This document shows positions 21,378-29,130 of a DNA stretch of 30,946 nucleotides, one piece after another. A program made the translations under genes and the position numbers. The notes beneath the pieces are model-generated. The model ran no database searches, was not told the DNA's origin, and saw only the letters and a program-made list of their open reading frames with translations. Origin of the DNA: JAFDWI01 sp964595905. GTDB taxonomy: Bacteria > Actinomycetota > Acidimicrobiia > Acidimicrobiales > Iamiaceae. The DNA lies in the NCBI GenBank assembly GCA_964595905.1, contig CAZQSU010000030.1:1-30946 (forward strand). Direction: 5' to 3'. Numbering within the stretch: the stretch's first letter is position 1; each line of letters starts with the position of its first letter.

Positions 21378-23099
21378 TCACTTGGCTCCGGGCGCTCCGG
21401 GTGGCGGCGCGTAGGTCGGCGTCTTCAACCCGGGAGGTTGTCCGTCGAAGACGGTGACGCTCCCGGCCTTGGTGAAGAACGGTTGCAGCGCAGACGGCAT
21501 CTTGCCGGGGAGGTACCGCTTGCCGCCGTCGACGTAGCGGTACATACCCACCCCGTCCTTGCCCTGTTCGTCGGGGCCCTTCGCGTCCGCGTCCCACCAG
21601 ATCAGCGTCGAGTCGTCGACCGACGTGAAGTCTTCCTTGGCGAACGAGAACAGATCGGGGTTGCCGTAGGAGGCCTGCGGGGCGCCTGGCCTGCCGCCGG
21701 CGGGCGGCATCTTGAACATGCCGCCCGCGAAGGTCTGCGGGGTCAGTTTCGGTCCGGCCATCTGGATGCCCTGGAAGAGCTGGAGCAGGTTCGGGTAGAA
21801 CACGCCGGCGGTCTTGTTGGCCTCGGGCATCTCGCCGAAGTACCAGTGGTAGATGCGGTAGGCGTCGGCGTCGTCGTGCGGCGTGCGAACCGGCAGCGTC
21901 GAGACCCCGAAGGCGTGCGCCCACTGCTTCTGGTCGTAGTTGCGAGCCAGGGAGGTGGTGTCGGTCAACACGGTTCCGGTGACGATCCACTCGGGGAAGT
22001 AGTTCTGTGCGGTGGCGGCCTTGGTCAGATAGATCGGCATGATCGGGTCGCCGAGGAACACCACGGTGGTGCACCCGGCCGCTTTGAGCTTCGCGATGAT
22101 CGACGCGGCGGTCTCGGGCAGCTTGGCGAGGTCCAACAGGTACGTGATGTTCTCCTTGGGCTTCCAGCCGTTCTTGGCGCCCAGGTCGTTGAACACCTTC
22201 GACACCCCCGTGAACACCGGTGGGTCCTGGTCGTAGTGGACCACCCCGAACGTGCGCTTCCGGGTGCGCATCTTCGGGTCACCGGCCCACTTCGCGGGCT
22301 TGTTGTTGAGCTGCTTGGTGAGGAACAACCCCACGTTCTCGAGGAACTGTTCGGCGGTGGGAAGGGTGCCCCACATGTACGGCGCGTTCTTCGCATACGT
22401 CGAATTCGGCACCGACAGGCCGCACGACAGACACAGCACCCCACGGTTGGCCAGTTCGGTCGCGTACACCGCCGTCTGGGCGGGCCCGCCGATCGACGCG
22501 AACGCCTTGATCTGGGTTGCGACCTTCACCGCGTCGGCCCGCGCGGCGGTCTCGTCGGTGCTCACACCCGATCCGGTCATCGGGATGATCTCGACCTTGC
22601 GGCCGTAGGTCTCGAAGGTCGCCTCGAACAGGCGGATGTACTGCTTCACGCTGGCCGCGACGGCCTCGGGCGTGTCGAGGTTGCCCGAGATCGCGCTCGT
22701 CAGGTCTCCCGGCGGGGCGGTGTAGTAGACGACCTTGATCGCCGACGCGGTGACCCCCTGGGAGGTGGCACCACCGTTCGATCCGGTGGGTTCGGGGACA
22801 CACGGCGGCGCGTAGACCGACGGGAACTTGATGCGTCCGGTGGTCGGGTCGCAGTTCGCCCACTTCATCGACGACGCCTTGCCTTCCTTCTTCGCCTCGG
22901 CGTAGGTGATCGGCAGGTCGGGGTTGTCGGCGAGTGACTGCGTCGTGGTCGCCGTCCCGGCGGCGACTTCGGTGGTGCCGTCCGGTGAGCGGGTGGTCGC
23001 CACCACGGCGAGCGCCACGAACACCGCGAGGACCAGCGCGATCGGTCCCCACCGGCGCAGGGGGTTCAGGGTCGGCCAAGGGCGCGGTTCGTCGCTCAT
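21378..23099 (-). CDS. LivJ-like ABC substrate-binding protein, membrane-anchored
   Basis: 573 residues. An N-terminal cytoplasmic tail (MSDEPRPWPTLNPLRRWG) and a single helix (PIALVLAVFVALAVVATT) would anchor it; no lipobox Cys is seen. The remainder is a type I periplasmic-binding fold of the Leu/Ile/Val receptor class: VTASAIKVVYYTAPPGD, PMTGSGVSTDETAARADAVKVA, and the hinge-like VVFLGDPIMPIYLTKAA. It is longer than LivJ (about 350-370), with an N-terminal extension of about 85 residues containing WANCDPTTGRIKFPS and a proline-rich C-terminus. The ligand is unknown; actinobacterial relatives of this long type serve many compounds. Its ATG overlaps the preceding stop by 4 nt, so it is the last gene of the three-gene operon. 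Confidence 0.88.
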   Translation of the reverse strand: MSDEPRPWPTLNPLRRWGPIALVLAVFVALAVVATTRSPDGTTEVAAGTATTTQSLADNPDLPITYAEAKKEGKASSMKWANCDPTTGRIKFPSVYAPPCVPEPTGSNGGATSQGVTASAIKVVYYTAPPGDLTSAISGNLDTPEAVAASVKQYIRLFEATFETYGRKVEIIPMTGSGVSTDETAARADAVKVATQIKAFASIGGPAQTAVYATELANRGVLCLSCGLSVPNSTYAKNAPYMWGTLPTAEQFLENVGLFLTKQLNNKPAKWAGDPKMRTRKRTFGVVHYDQDPPVFTGVSKVFNDLGAKNGWKPKENITYLLDLAKLPETAASIIAKLKAAGCTTVVFLGDPIMPIYLTKAATAQNYFPEWIVTGTVLTDTTSLARNYDQKQWAHAFGVSTLPVRTPHDDADAYRIYHWYFGEMPEANKTAGVFYPNLLQLFQGIQMAGPKLTPQTFAGGMFKMPPAGGRPGAPQASYGNPDLFSFAKEDFTSVDDSTLIWWDADAKGPDEQGKDGVGMYRYVDGGKRYLPGKMPSALQPFFTKAGSVTVFDGQPPGLKTPTYAPPPGAPGAK

Positions 23100-26005
23100 G
23101 GTGCTCCTTGTTCGGACGAAGAGGTGGCGAGCGGTCCGGACCGCTCGCGGGCGGTCGTGCCCGTGCCCAGGTACGAGGCGATCACCTCGGGGTGGTCGAG
23201 GACCTCCGCGGGGGTCCCCGTCGTGACGATCCGGCCCTGGTCCATCGCCACGAGCCGGTCGGCCACCCGCGAGATCAGCGCGAGGTCGTGTTCGACGACG
23301 AGCAATGTCGCGTCGAGCCGGTCACGCAGGTTGCGCAGCAGCGGCGCGAGCGCTTCGGCTTCGCGTTGCGCGATGCCCGACGAGGGCTCGTCCAGCAGCA
23401 CGACCGACGGCCCGTGTGCCACCACGCAGGCGAGGTCGACGACCCGACGGGAGCCGGTCGAGAGTTCTCTGAGCAACTTGTGGCGGAACGCCTCCAGCCC
23501 GAACGCCTCGATCAGTTCGTCGACTCGCATGGCGATCGCGGCTTCGGTCAACTGATGGGCGGGCAGCCGGAACACCGCGTTCACCACCCCCGACCCCTGC
23601 ACCCAACGATCCAGGGCGACCGACAGGGTCTCGGTGACGCTGAGCGACTCGAACAACCGTGAATCCTGGAAGGAGCGTCCCAGCCCGATCCGGGCGCGGC
23701 GATCGGGCGACCACCGGGTCACGTCGTGGCCGTCGAAGGTCACCGTGCCGACGTCGGTCGAGACGAACCCCGAGATCGCGTCGAACAGGGTGGTCTTGCC
23801 GGCGCCGTTGGGGCCGATCACGCCGACGATCTCACCGGCTGCGAAGTCGAGGCTCACGTCGTCGACGGCGGCGATGCCGCCGAACGCGACCCGGAGGTGG
23901 TCGACCGAGAGACGTGGTCGACCCTCAGATGCCGACGGACGCTCGCCGTCGGGCGAGGCCAGGTTCGCTCCCGCAGAGGCCAGGTACACCGAGCGCACCA
24001 GGTCGGGCCGTTCGAGCAGCTCGGCGGTCGGCCCGGAGTAGCGGATCGCGCCCTTCTCCATGAAGTAGGCGCGGTCGGCGACGGCGAGGGCGACGTTCAC
24101 CGACTGCTCCACCAGGATGATCGTGGTGCCCCGGTCGCGCAGCATCCGCACGACACCGAGCAACTCGTCGACGACGAGCGGCGCCAGTCCGAGAGACAGT
24201 TCGTCGATGAGCAGCAGGCGGGGCCGCACGATGAGCGCCATGCCGAGTGCGAGCATCTGCTGCTGCCCGCCCGACAGGTTGGCGGCCGGCTCGTCGGCGC
24301 GTTGGGCGAGGACGTCGAACAGCTCGTGCACCTCGGCGACCCGACGGTCGGTCTCGTCGCGGTCGCCCCGACTCATCCAGGCCGCGGCGCGGAGGTTCTC
24401 GGCCACCGTCAGGGTCGGGAAGACCCCCTTGCCGCCGGGCATCTGGGTGATGCCCAGGCGTGCGATCTCCTCGGGCGGGGCATGGGTGATGTCGCGTCCG
24501 TCGAACACGACCGCGCCGTTGGTGGCCTCGACCGTCCCGCAGATCGCGCCGAGCAGCGTCGACTTTCCGGCACCGTTGGTGCCCAACAGGGCCACGATCT
24601 CGCCTTCGGTGATCTCGGCGTCGACGTCGAAGAGCACCCGGACGTCGCCGTAGCGCACGTCCAGCGCGCGGATCATGAGCAACTGCATCTCGCCCCTCGC
24701 CCGGGCGGCGAGCAGTTCGGCACGGGTCACCGAACCCGTCCAGACGTCTGCGATGTCGGCGTCGACGACGCTGCGCGCCGAGGCGATGATCAGGCCGCCG
24801 ATCACCAGCACCGGCGTCATCACCGCCATCCCCCAGCGCAGCCCCCAGGTGTCGCCGACCCAACCGACGATCGGCAGGACGGCCAGACCGGGCAGGATGA
24901 ACAGCGCGCCGATCGAGAACCCGATCGCCCGCGCCCGGGCGGGAATCGCCAGCGACAGTGCTGCCAGGACTCCCGGTCCCACGATTGCAAGACACGCCAC
25001 CAGGAGCGCATTGGCGACGACCGCGACGACCACGTTGGGCGCGGCGGCGAACACGAGAGCGATGAGCGCCGCCGCCCCGGCGGCCCAGCCGATCATCGTG
25101 AACATGCGGGCCACCGACTTGCTCGCCTCGCTGGTGGCCACCCGCGCGCCGATGAGCAACCCGCAGACGTGGACCACGAGCACGGGGACCGAGACCCAGC
25201 CCCGCTGCCAGGTCGACAGGTCGAAGGTCCGGTCGTACTGCAACGCTGCGATCGAGGTGAATCCGATGATCGACGCGGCCAGGAACGGCAGGGCGGCGAA
25301 CACGCGTCGCAGCGTGCCGATCTTCCACACCATGCGGTACGCCTCGGCGTACGACGGTGGCACCTCGGCGACGGCCATCGCCTCGGCCTCGGGTCCGACT
25401 CCCGCGGCGGCGCGTTCGTAGTGGCCGCGCACCGGTTCACGCATCTTGAGGCCGAGCACGACCAGCAACGCGACCGGGATCCCGAACACGATGAAGGGCA
25501 CCCGCCACCCGAACGCGGTCGCCAGTCCCGCTCCGGCGAGCACGCCGAAGAGCTGGCCCAACACGTTGCCGAGTTGGTGGGAGGCGTACACGCGCGGACG
25601 CACCTCGATCGGGAAGTAGTCGGCCAGCAGCGAGTTGTGGGTCGGGAACACCACCGCCTGGCCGATCGCGGTGCCGCACCGCACGATCACCAGCAGCACC
25701 ACCACGGTGGCCAGACCGGTCGACATCGAGAACAGGGCCCAGACCGCGGCGCCGACCAGGGCGAGACGGACGCGGCTGGTCCGGTCGGCCAACCAGGCGA
25801 TGGGCACGGTCCCCAGCAGACCCATCCCACCGCCGATCGCGGTCACCAGCAGGATGCCGGTGTCGGTCAGGTTCAGGGCGTCACGGATGTCGGGGAGCAG
25901 GATCCCGTAGGCCGCCTGGTCGGCGGCGTCCATGAACGCGAGCCCGGCGAGGATCACCAGCGGGTACGCCGAAACCCCACCGAACCGGTCGCGCAGTCCC
26001 CTCAT
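23096..26005 (-). CDS. Triple fusion: MFS transporter - LivF-type ATPase - LivG-type ATPase
   Basis: 969 residues combining three proteins. Residues 1-410 are a major facilitator domain with about twelve helices, including FMDAADQAAYGILLPDI and WLADRTSRVRLALVG (the MFS loop 2-3 motif). Residues 442-675 are a LivF-like ATPase: Walker A GTNGAGKST (475-483), signature LSGGQQQMLALG (577-588), Walker B LLLIDE. Residues 698-948 are a LivG-like ATPase: Walker A GPNGAGKTT (731-739), signature ELSTGSRRVVDLA, Walker B VVLLDEP, H-loop VVEHD. All three domains keep their key motifs and the frame is unbroken through both junctions. The start overlaps the LivHM stop and the stop overlaps the next start, each by ATGA. 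Why an MFS unit is tied to the ATPases is unknown; it may be a second transport path or a membrane anchor. Confidence 0.92.
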   Translation of the reverse strand: MRGLRDRFGGVSAYPLVILAGLAFMDAADQAAYGILLPDIRDALNLTDTGILLVTAIGGGMGLLGTVPIAWLADRTSRVRLALVGAAVWALFSMSTGLATVVVLLVIVRCGTAIGQAVVFPTHNSLLADYFPIEVRPRVYASHQLGNVLGQLFGVLAGAGLATAFGWRVPFIVFGIPVALLVVLGLKMREPVRGHYERAAAGVGPEAEAMAVAEVPPSYAEAYRMVWKIGTLRRVFAALPFLAASIIGFTSIAALQYDRTFDLSTWQRGWVSVPVLVVHVCGLLIGARVATSEASKSVARMFTMIGWAAGAAALIALVFAAAPNVVVAVVANALLVACLAIVGPGVLAALSLAIPARARAIGFSIGALFILPGLAVLPIVGWVGDTWGLRWGMAVMTPVLVIGGLIIASARSVVDADIADVWTGSVTRAELLAARARGEMQLLMIRALDVRYGDVRVLFDVDAEITEGEIVALLGTNGAGKSTLLGAICGTVEATNGAVVFDGRDITHAPPEEIARLGITQMPGGKGVFPTLTVAENLRAAAWMSRGDRDETDRRVAEVHELFDVLAQRADEPAANLSGGQQQMLALGMALIVRPRLLLIDELSLGLAPLVVDELLGVVRMLRDRGTTIILVEQSVNVALAVADRAYFMEKGAIRYSGPTAELLERPDLVRSVYLASAGANLASPDGERPSASEGRPRLSVDHLRVAFGGIAAVDDVSLDFAAGEIVGVIGPNGAGKTTLFDAISGFVSTDVGTVTFDGHDVTRWSPDRRARIGLGRSFQDSRLFESLSVTETLSVALDRWVQGSGVVNAVFRLPAHQLTEAAIAMRVDELIEAFGLEAFRHKLLRELSTGSRRVVDLACVVAHGPSVVLLDEPSSGIAQREAEALAPLLRNLRDRLDATLLVVEHDLALISRVADRLVAMDQGRIVTTGTPAEVLDHPEVIASYLGTGTTARERSGPLATSSSEQGAP

Positions 26006-28200
26006 GCGGATCGCTCCTCGCGAAGTGTCGAGGGTTCGTCGTCATCGCCGCCGTCGTCGTCGGACCGATCGACCGAGTTCGCCGTGTCGGCGGTTCCCGC
26101 CGTGGTCCGCGCGAGGTCGTCCAGGTCGATCCGGTCCGAGCCGTCGGGATCGTCACGGTGGCCGCGCAGCGACGGCACCTCGATCCCACGTCGCTCGGCG
26201 AGCCGGGCACCGCCGGCGTCGCGCAGTCGGAAGACCACGTCGGCGAGCCCACCCGGGAGGGCCAGGAGCACGCCGAGCACCCCGATGGCGCTGGGGAGCA
26301 GCTGCCAGTTCGCCGGCAGGAACCACGTCCCGCCCTTGGCGAAGATCGCGCCGATCACCGCGCCGGTGAGCGACCCCACCCCGCCGACGACCGCGGCGGT
26401 GAACACGCCGATGCTCTCGGTGGCGGTGAACGGGCCTTCGGTGTACTGCTGGGAGATCATCGTGAGCAGGCAGCCGGCCAGACCGGCGAGAAAGCCCGAC
26501 ACGGCGAACGCGGTGAGCTTCGCCCACAACAGCCGGACGCCGTAGGCCTGGGCGGCCGATTCGTTGCCCCGCACCGCGCGCAGCACCCGTCCGGTGTGGC
26601 TGTTCCTGATCCCGTGCGCGGCGACGAGGCCGACGAGCGCGACGATCATGCAGACGGTGTACATGGCGCCTTCCGACGACAGGTCGATCGTGCCCAACAG
26701 CGCGGGTCGGTCGATCCGTCCGTTGGGGATCCACGAGAACACCGACCGGTTCAACAGGTACCCGGACGTCGCGAGCGCGAGCGCGAGGGTCGCCACGGCC
26801 AGGTAGAACCCGCGCAGCCGCAGGCTCGGCAGGCCGACGAGCGTCGCGGCCGCGGCCCCGCACACCCCGGCGAACCCCAGCGCGGCGATCAGGTCCCAGT
26901 GCCAGGTGGCCACGGCGACCGCGCCGGCGACCGCGCCGACGGCCGCGAACGACATCTGCCCGAGCGACACCTGACCCGCCCACCCGGTCAACACCACGAT
27001 CGACAGGGTGATCAGGGCGAAACAGGCGACGGTCGCGGCCTTCTGCTGATCGGCGGGGCCGAGCCAGGCGCCGAGTGCCGCGAGCGCGGCGAGTCCGACG
27101 ACGACGCCGGCCCAACGGACCGACATGACGATGCCGAGCCGGCGGAGCGTCGCGGGAAGAGGCCGCGGGTCGTCCGCGATGTGCCACGAGGCGGTGTCGT
27201 CGGTGTCGACCCGGCGCCTGCCGGTGCGCTTGACGAGCAGACCGACGAACACGACCACCGCGTAGACGACGTAGACGAGTGTGGGGGAGTCGCCGGCGTG
27301 CCACGACACGCCCTGTTCGAGGATGCCGAGGGCGACCGCGGTGAGCGCGACGGCGGGCAGGCACGCCGCTCCGGCGAGCACGAGCGCGCTCAGTGCGGCG
27401 ATCAGGGTGGTGATGCTGACCGTCGAGCTGAGTGGGATCCCCAGGATCGACGCCCGGAGGAACACCCCGAGGTACGACAGCACCGCGGCGATCACCCAGA
27501 CCAGCGTGTTGATCCGCTTGACGGGGATCCCCAGGCTCGCGGCCCGTTCGGACCGTTCCGCGCTCGCCCGCACGGCGATGCCGATGCTGCTGCGGCCCAG
27601 GAACAGCGCCAGCGCGACCAGTGCGATCGCGGAGATGCCGACCGCGGCGATCGAATCGGCGCCGAAGAGCTGGGTGCCGATGGTCAGCTCGAAGTTGCCG
27701 GGAAACGAGATGTCGGAGGTGTTCAGCGCCTGTTCTCCCCAGATGCGGGGCATGAGCAGCGCGCAGACGATGAACAACTGGGAGATCCCGATCGTGGCGA
27801 CGGTCAGCACGAGCCGGGACGCTTTGAAGAAGCGGCGGATCAACAGGAACTCGACCAGCGCGCCGATGACGACCGCGCCGGCGAGGCCGATGAAGAACGA
27901 CAGCAGATACGGCAGCCCCCACGACGACGCGATGCAGCCGTACGCGAACGTCGAAGGAAGCGTGCCGAGGTCGGCCTGGGCGAAGTTCAGGATCCGGTTG
28001 GCGCGCTGGATCAATGCGAGGCCGAGGGCCACGAGCGCGCCGAGCATTCCGAGCACGATGCCGAGCGCGGTGACCCCGATGGGTACGGGGTACGCGGCCA
28101 GGGCGACGACGAGGATCACCACGGCCGGGACGTACGGCCCGACCGCGCCGAACGAGAAGCCGCGACGTCCGGTGGTGCTCGTCATGGTGTGATCGGTCAC
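26002..28200 (-). CDS. LivH-LivM fused branched-chain-amino-acid-type ABC permease
   Basis: 732 residues. The N-terminal half (about 20-330) is LivH-like, with GLALIQRANRILNFAQADLG and VRASAERSERAASLGIPVKRIN. A linker of about 35 residues (KRTGRRRVDTDDTASW) leads to the LivM-like half (about 365-690) with TGWAGQVSLGQMSFAAVGA and AVRGNESAAQAYGVRLLWAK. The tail is long and acidic (SDDDGGDDDEPS). The two halves would form the heterodimer-like membrane channel from a single chain. The GTG start follows AGGGGG closely; an ATG 15 nt downstream (MTSTTGRRGF) is an alternative. It is first in the operon. On the minus strand a TAGTCT at about 28280 may be the promoter. Confidence 0.93.
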   Translation of the reverse strand: MTDHTMTSTTGRRGFSFGAVGPYVPAVVILVVALAAYPVPIGVTALGIVLGMLGALVALGLALIQRANRILNFAQADLGTLPSTFAYGCIASSWGLPYLLSFFIGLAGAVVIGALVEFLLIRRFFKASRLVLTVATIGISQLFIVCALLMPRIWGEQALNTSDISFPGNFELTIGTQLFGADSIAAVGISAIALVALALFLGRSSIGIAVRASAERSERAASLGIPVKRINTLVWVIAAVLSYLGVFLRASILGIPLSSTVSITTLIAALSALVLAGAACLPAVALTAVALGILEQGVSWHAGDSPTLVYVVYAVVVFVGLLVKRTGRRRVDTDDTASWHIADDPRPLPATLRRLGIVMSVRWAGVVVGLAALAALGAWLGPADQQKAATVACFALITLSIVVLTGWAGQVSLGQMSFAAVGAVAGAVAVATWHWDLIAALGFAGVCGAAAATLVGLPSLRLRGFYLAVATLALALATSGYLLNRSVFSWIPNGRIDRPALLGTIDLSSEGAMYTVCMIVALVGLVAAHGIRNSHTGRVLRAVRGNESAAQAYGVRLLWAKLTAFAVSGFLAGLAGCLLTMISQQYTEGPFTATESIGVFTAAVVGGVGSLTGAVIGAIFAKGGTWFLPANWQLLPSAIGVLGVLLALPGGLADVVFRLRDAGGARLAERRGIEVPSLRGHRDDPDGSDRIDLDDLARTTAGTADTANSVDRSDDDGGDDDEPSTLREERSA

Positions 28201-28333
28201 CGGCCCCCTTTTGGACTCTGTGCCGGTTCGGACTTGGTGCCTGTTGTGGACGCCGACCCCCTGGCACGGCGCGGCATGCAGACTAGTCGGATCCGCGGGT
28301 CGGTTCGTCCGAGCACGGTGGGATTCGCAGGAC

Positions 28334-28339
28334 TACCGT
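28334..28339 (+). promoter_or_regulatory. -10 box TACCGT, leaderless-type promoter
   Basis: TACCGT lies 8 nt before the ATG of the class II aldolase gene; no Shine-Dalgarno sequence is seen. Confidence 0.45.
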
Positions 28340-28347
28340 CGGTGGCC

Positions 28348-29097
28348 ATGAGTATCGACACCGCAATCGCCGAGGACATCGACTTCGCGACGGTGCGAGC
28401 CGAGCGCAAGGCGACCCTCGCGGCCGCGTTCCGGATCTTCGGGCGCTTCGGCTTCAACGAGGGCGTCGCCGGACACATCACCGTGCGCGACCCCGAGCAT
28501 CTCGACCGCTTCTGGGTGAATCCGTTCTCGGTCTCGTTCAAGATGATCCGGGCCGAAGACCTGATCTGCGTCGACCACCACGGCGAGATCGTCGAGGGTG
28601 ACGGGTTGTTGAACCGGGCGGCGTTCGCGATCCATTCGCGGATCCATCTGGCACGTCCCGACGTGATCGCCGCCGCGCATTCGCATTCGGTGTACGGCAA
28701 GGCGTTCTCGGCGCTGCACCGCGAATTGCGCCCGCTCACCCAGGACGCGTGCATCTTCTTCGAGGACCACGCGCTGTTCGACGACTACACCGGCGTGGTG
28801 TGGGACGAGTCCGAGGGCGACCGGATCGCCGAGGCGCTCGGTGAGCGCAAGGCGGTGATCCTCGCGAACCACGGACTGCTCACCGTCGGGCACAGCATCG
28901 AGGAGGCGGTGTACTGGTTCGTGACGATGGAACGCACCTGCCAGGCCGAACTCGCGGTGCTCGCCGCGGGTGGCGGAGAACCCATTCCCGACGATGTGGC
29001 GCGGCACACGTTTGCGATGGTCGGGAGCCACGCCGCGGGTCGGTTCGGCGCGACCCCGTTGTTCGACTGGATCAGAACGGTCGAAGAGGGCCTGTAG
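28348..29097 (+). CDS. Class II aldolase/adducin-family protein
   Basis: 249 residues. GFNEGVAGHITVRDP is the early family block; AAAHSHSVYGKAFS carries two zinc-binding histidines and VILANHGLLTVG the third. Family members are fuculose-phosphate or ribulose-phosphate type aldolases/epimerases or decarboxylases. The sequence, with HITVRD and FWVNPFSVSFKMIRAEDLI, fits the adducin-like branch for which the substrate is usually unassigned. It is divergent from the Liv-type importer, which may supply a substrate; that is inference only. Confidence 0.92.
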   Translation: MSIDTAIAEDIDFATVRAERKATLAAAFRIFGRFGFNEGVAGHITVRDPEHLDRFWVNPFSVSFKMIRAEDLICVDHHGEIVEGDGLLNRAAFAIHSRIHLARPDVIAAAHSHSVYGKAFSALHRELRPLTQDACIFFEDHALFDDYTGVVWDESEGDRIAEALGERKAVILANHGLLTVGHSIEEAVYWFVTMERTCQAELAVLAAGGGEPIPDDVARHTFAMVGSHAAGRFGATPLFDWIRTVEEGL

Positions 29098-29127
29098 GCA
29101 CCGGCCGAGGGTCGGCCGTCCAGTGCC
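29097..29127. terminator. Bidirectional hairpin between convergent genes
   Basis: CGGCCGA-GGG-TCGGCCG is a perfect 7-bp stem, extended by GGCAC/GTGCC with a 4-nt bulge on one side. It fills the gap between the aldolase stop and the GH5 enzyme stop and can serve both. Confidence 0.75.
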
Positions 29128-29130
29128 TTC

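Noticed and set aside
23726..26545. A 939-codon plus-strand open frame opposite the MFS-Liv fusion.
   Set aside because: It is rich in His, Asp, Arg and Gln with no motif, typical of antisense frames in GC-rich DNA.
26158..28347. A very long plus-strand open frame leading into the class II aldolase.
   Set aside because: The upstream part is a shadow of the LivHM permease; the aldolase fold starts at its own ATG with a TACCGT box in front.
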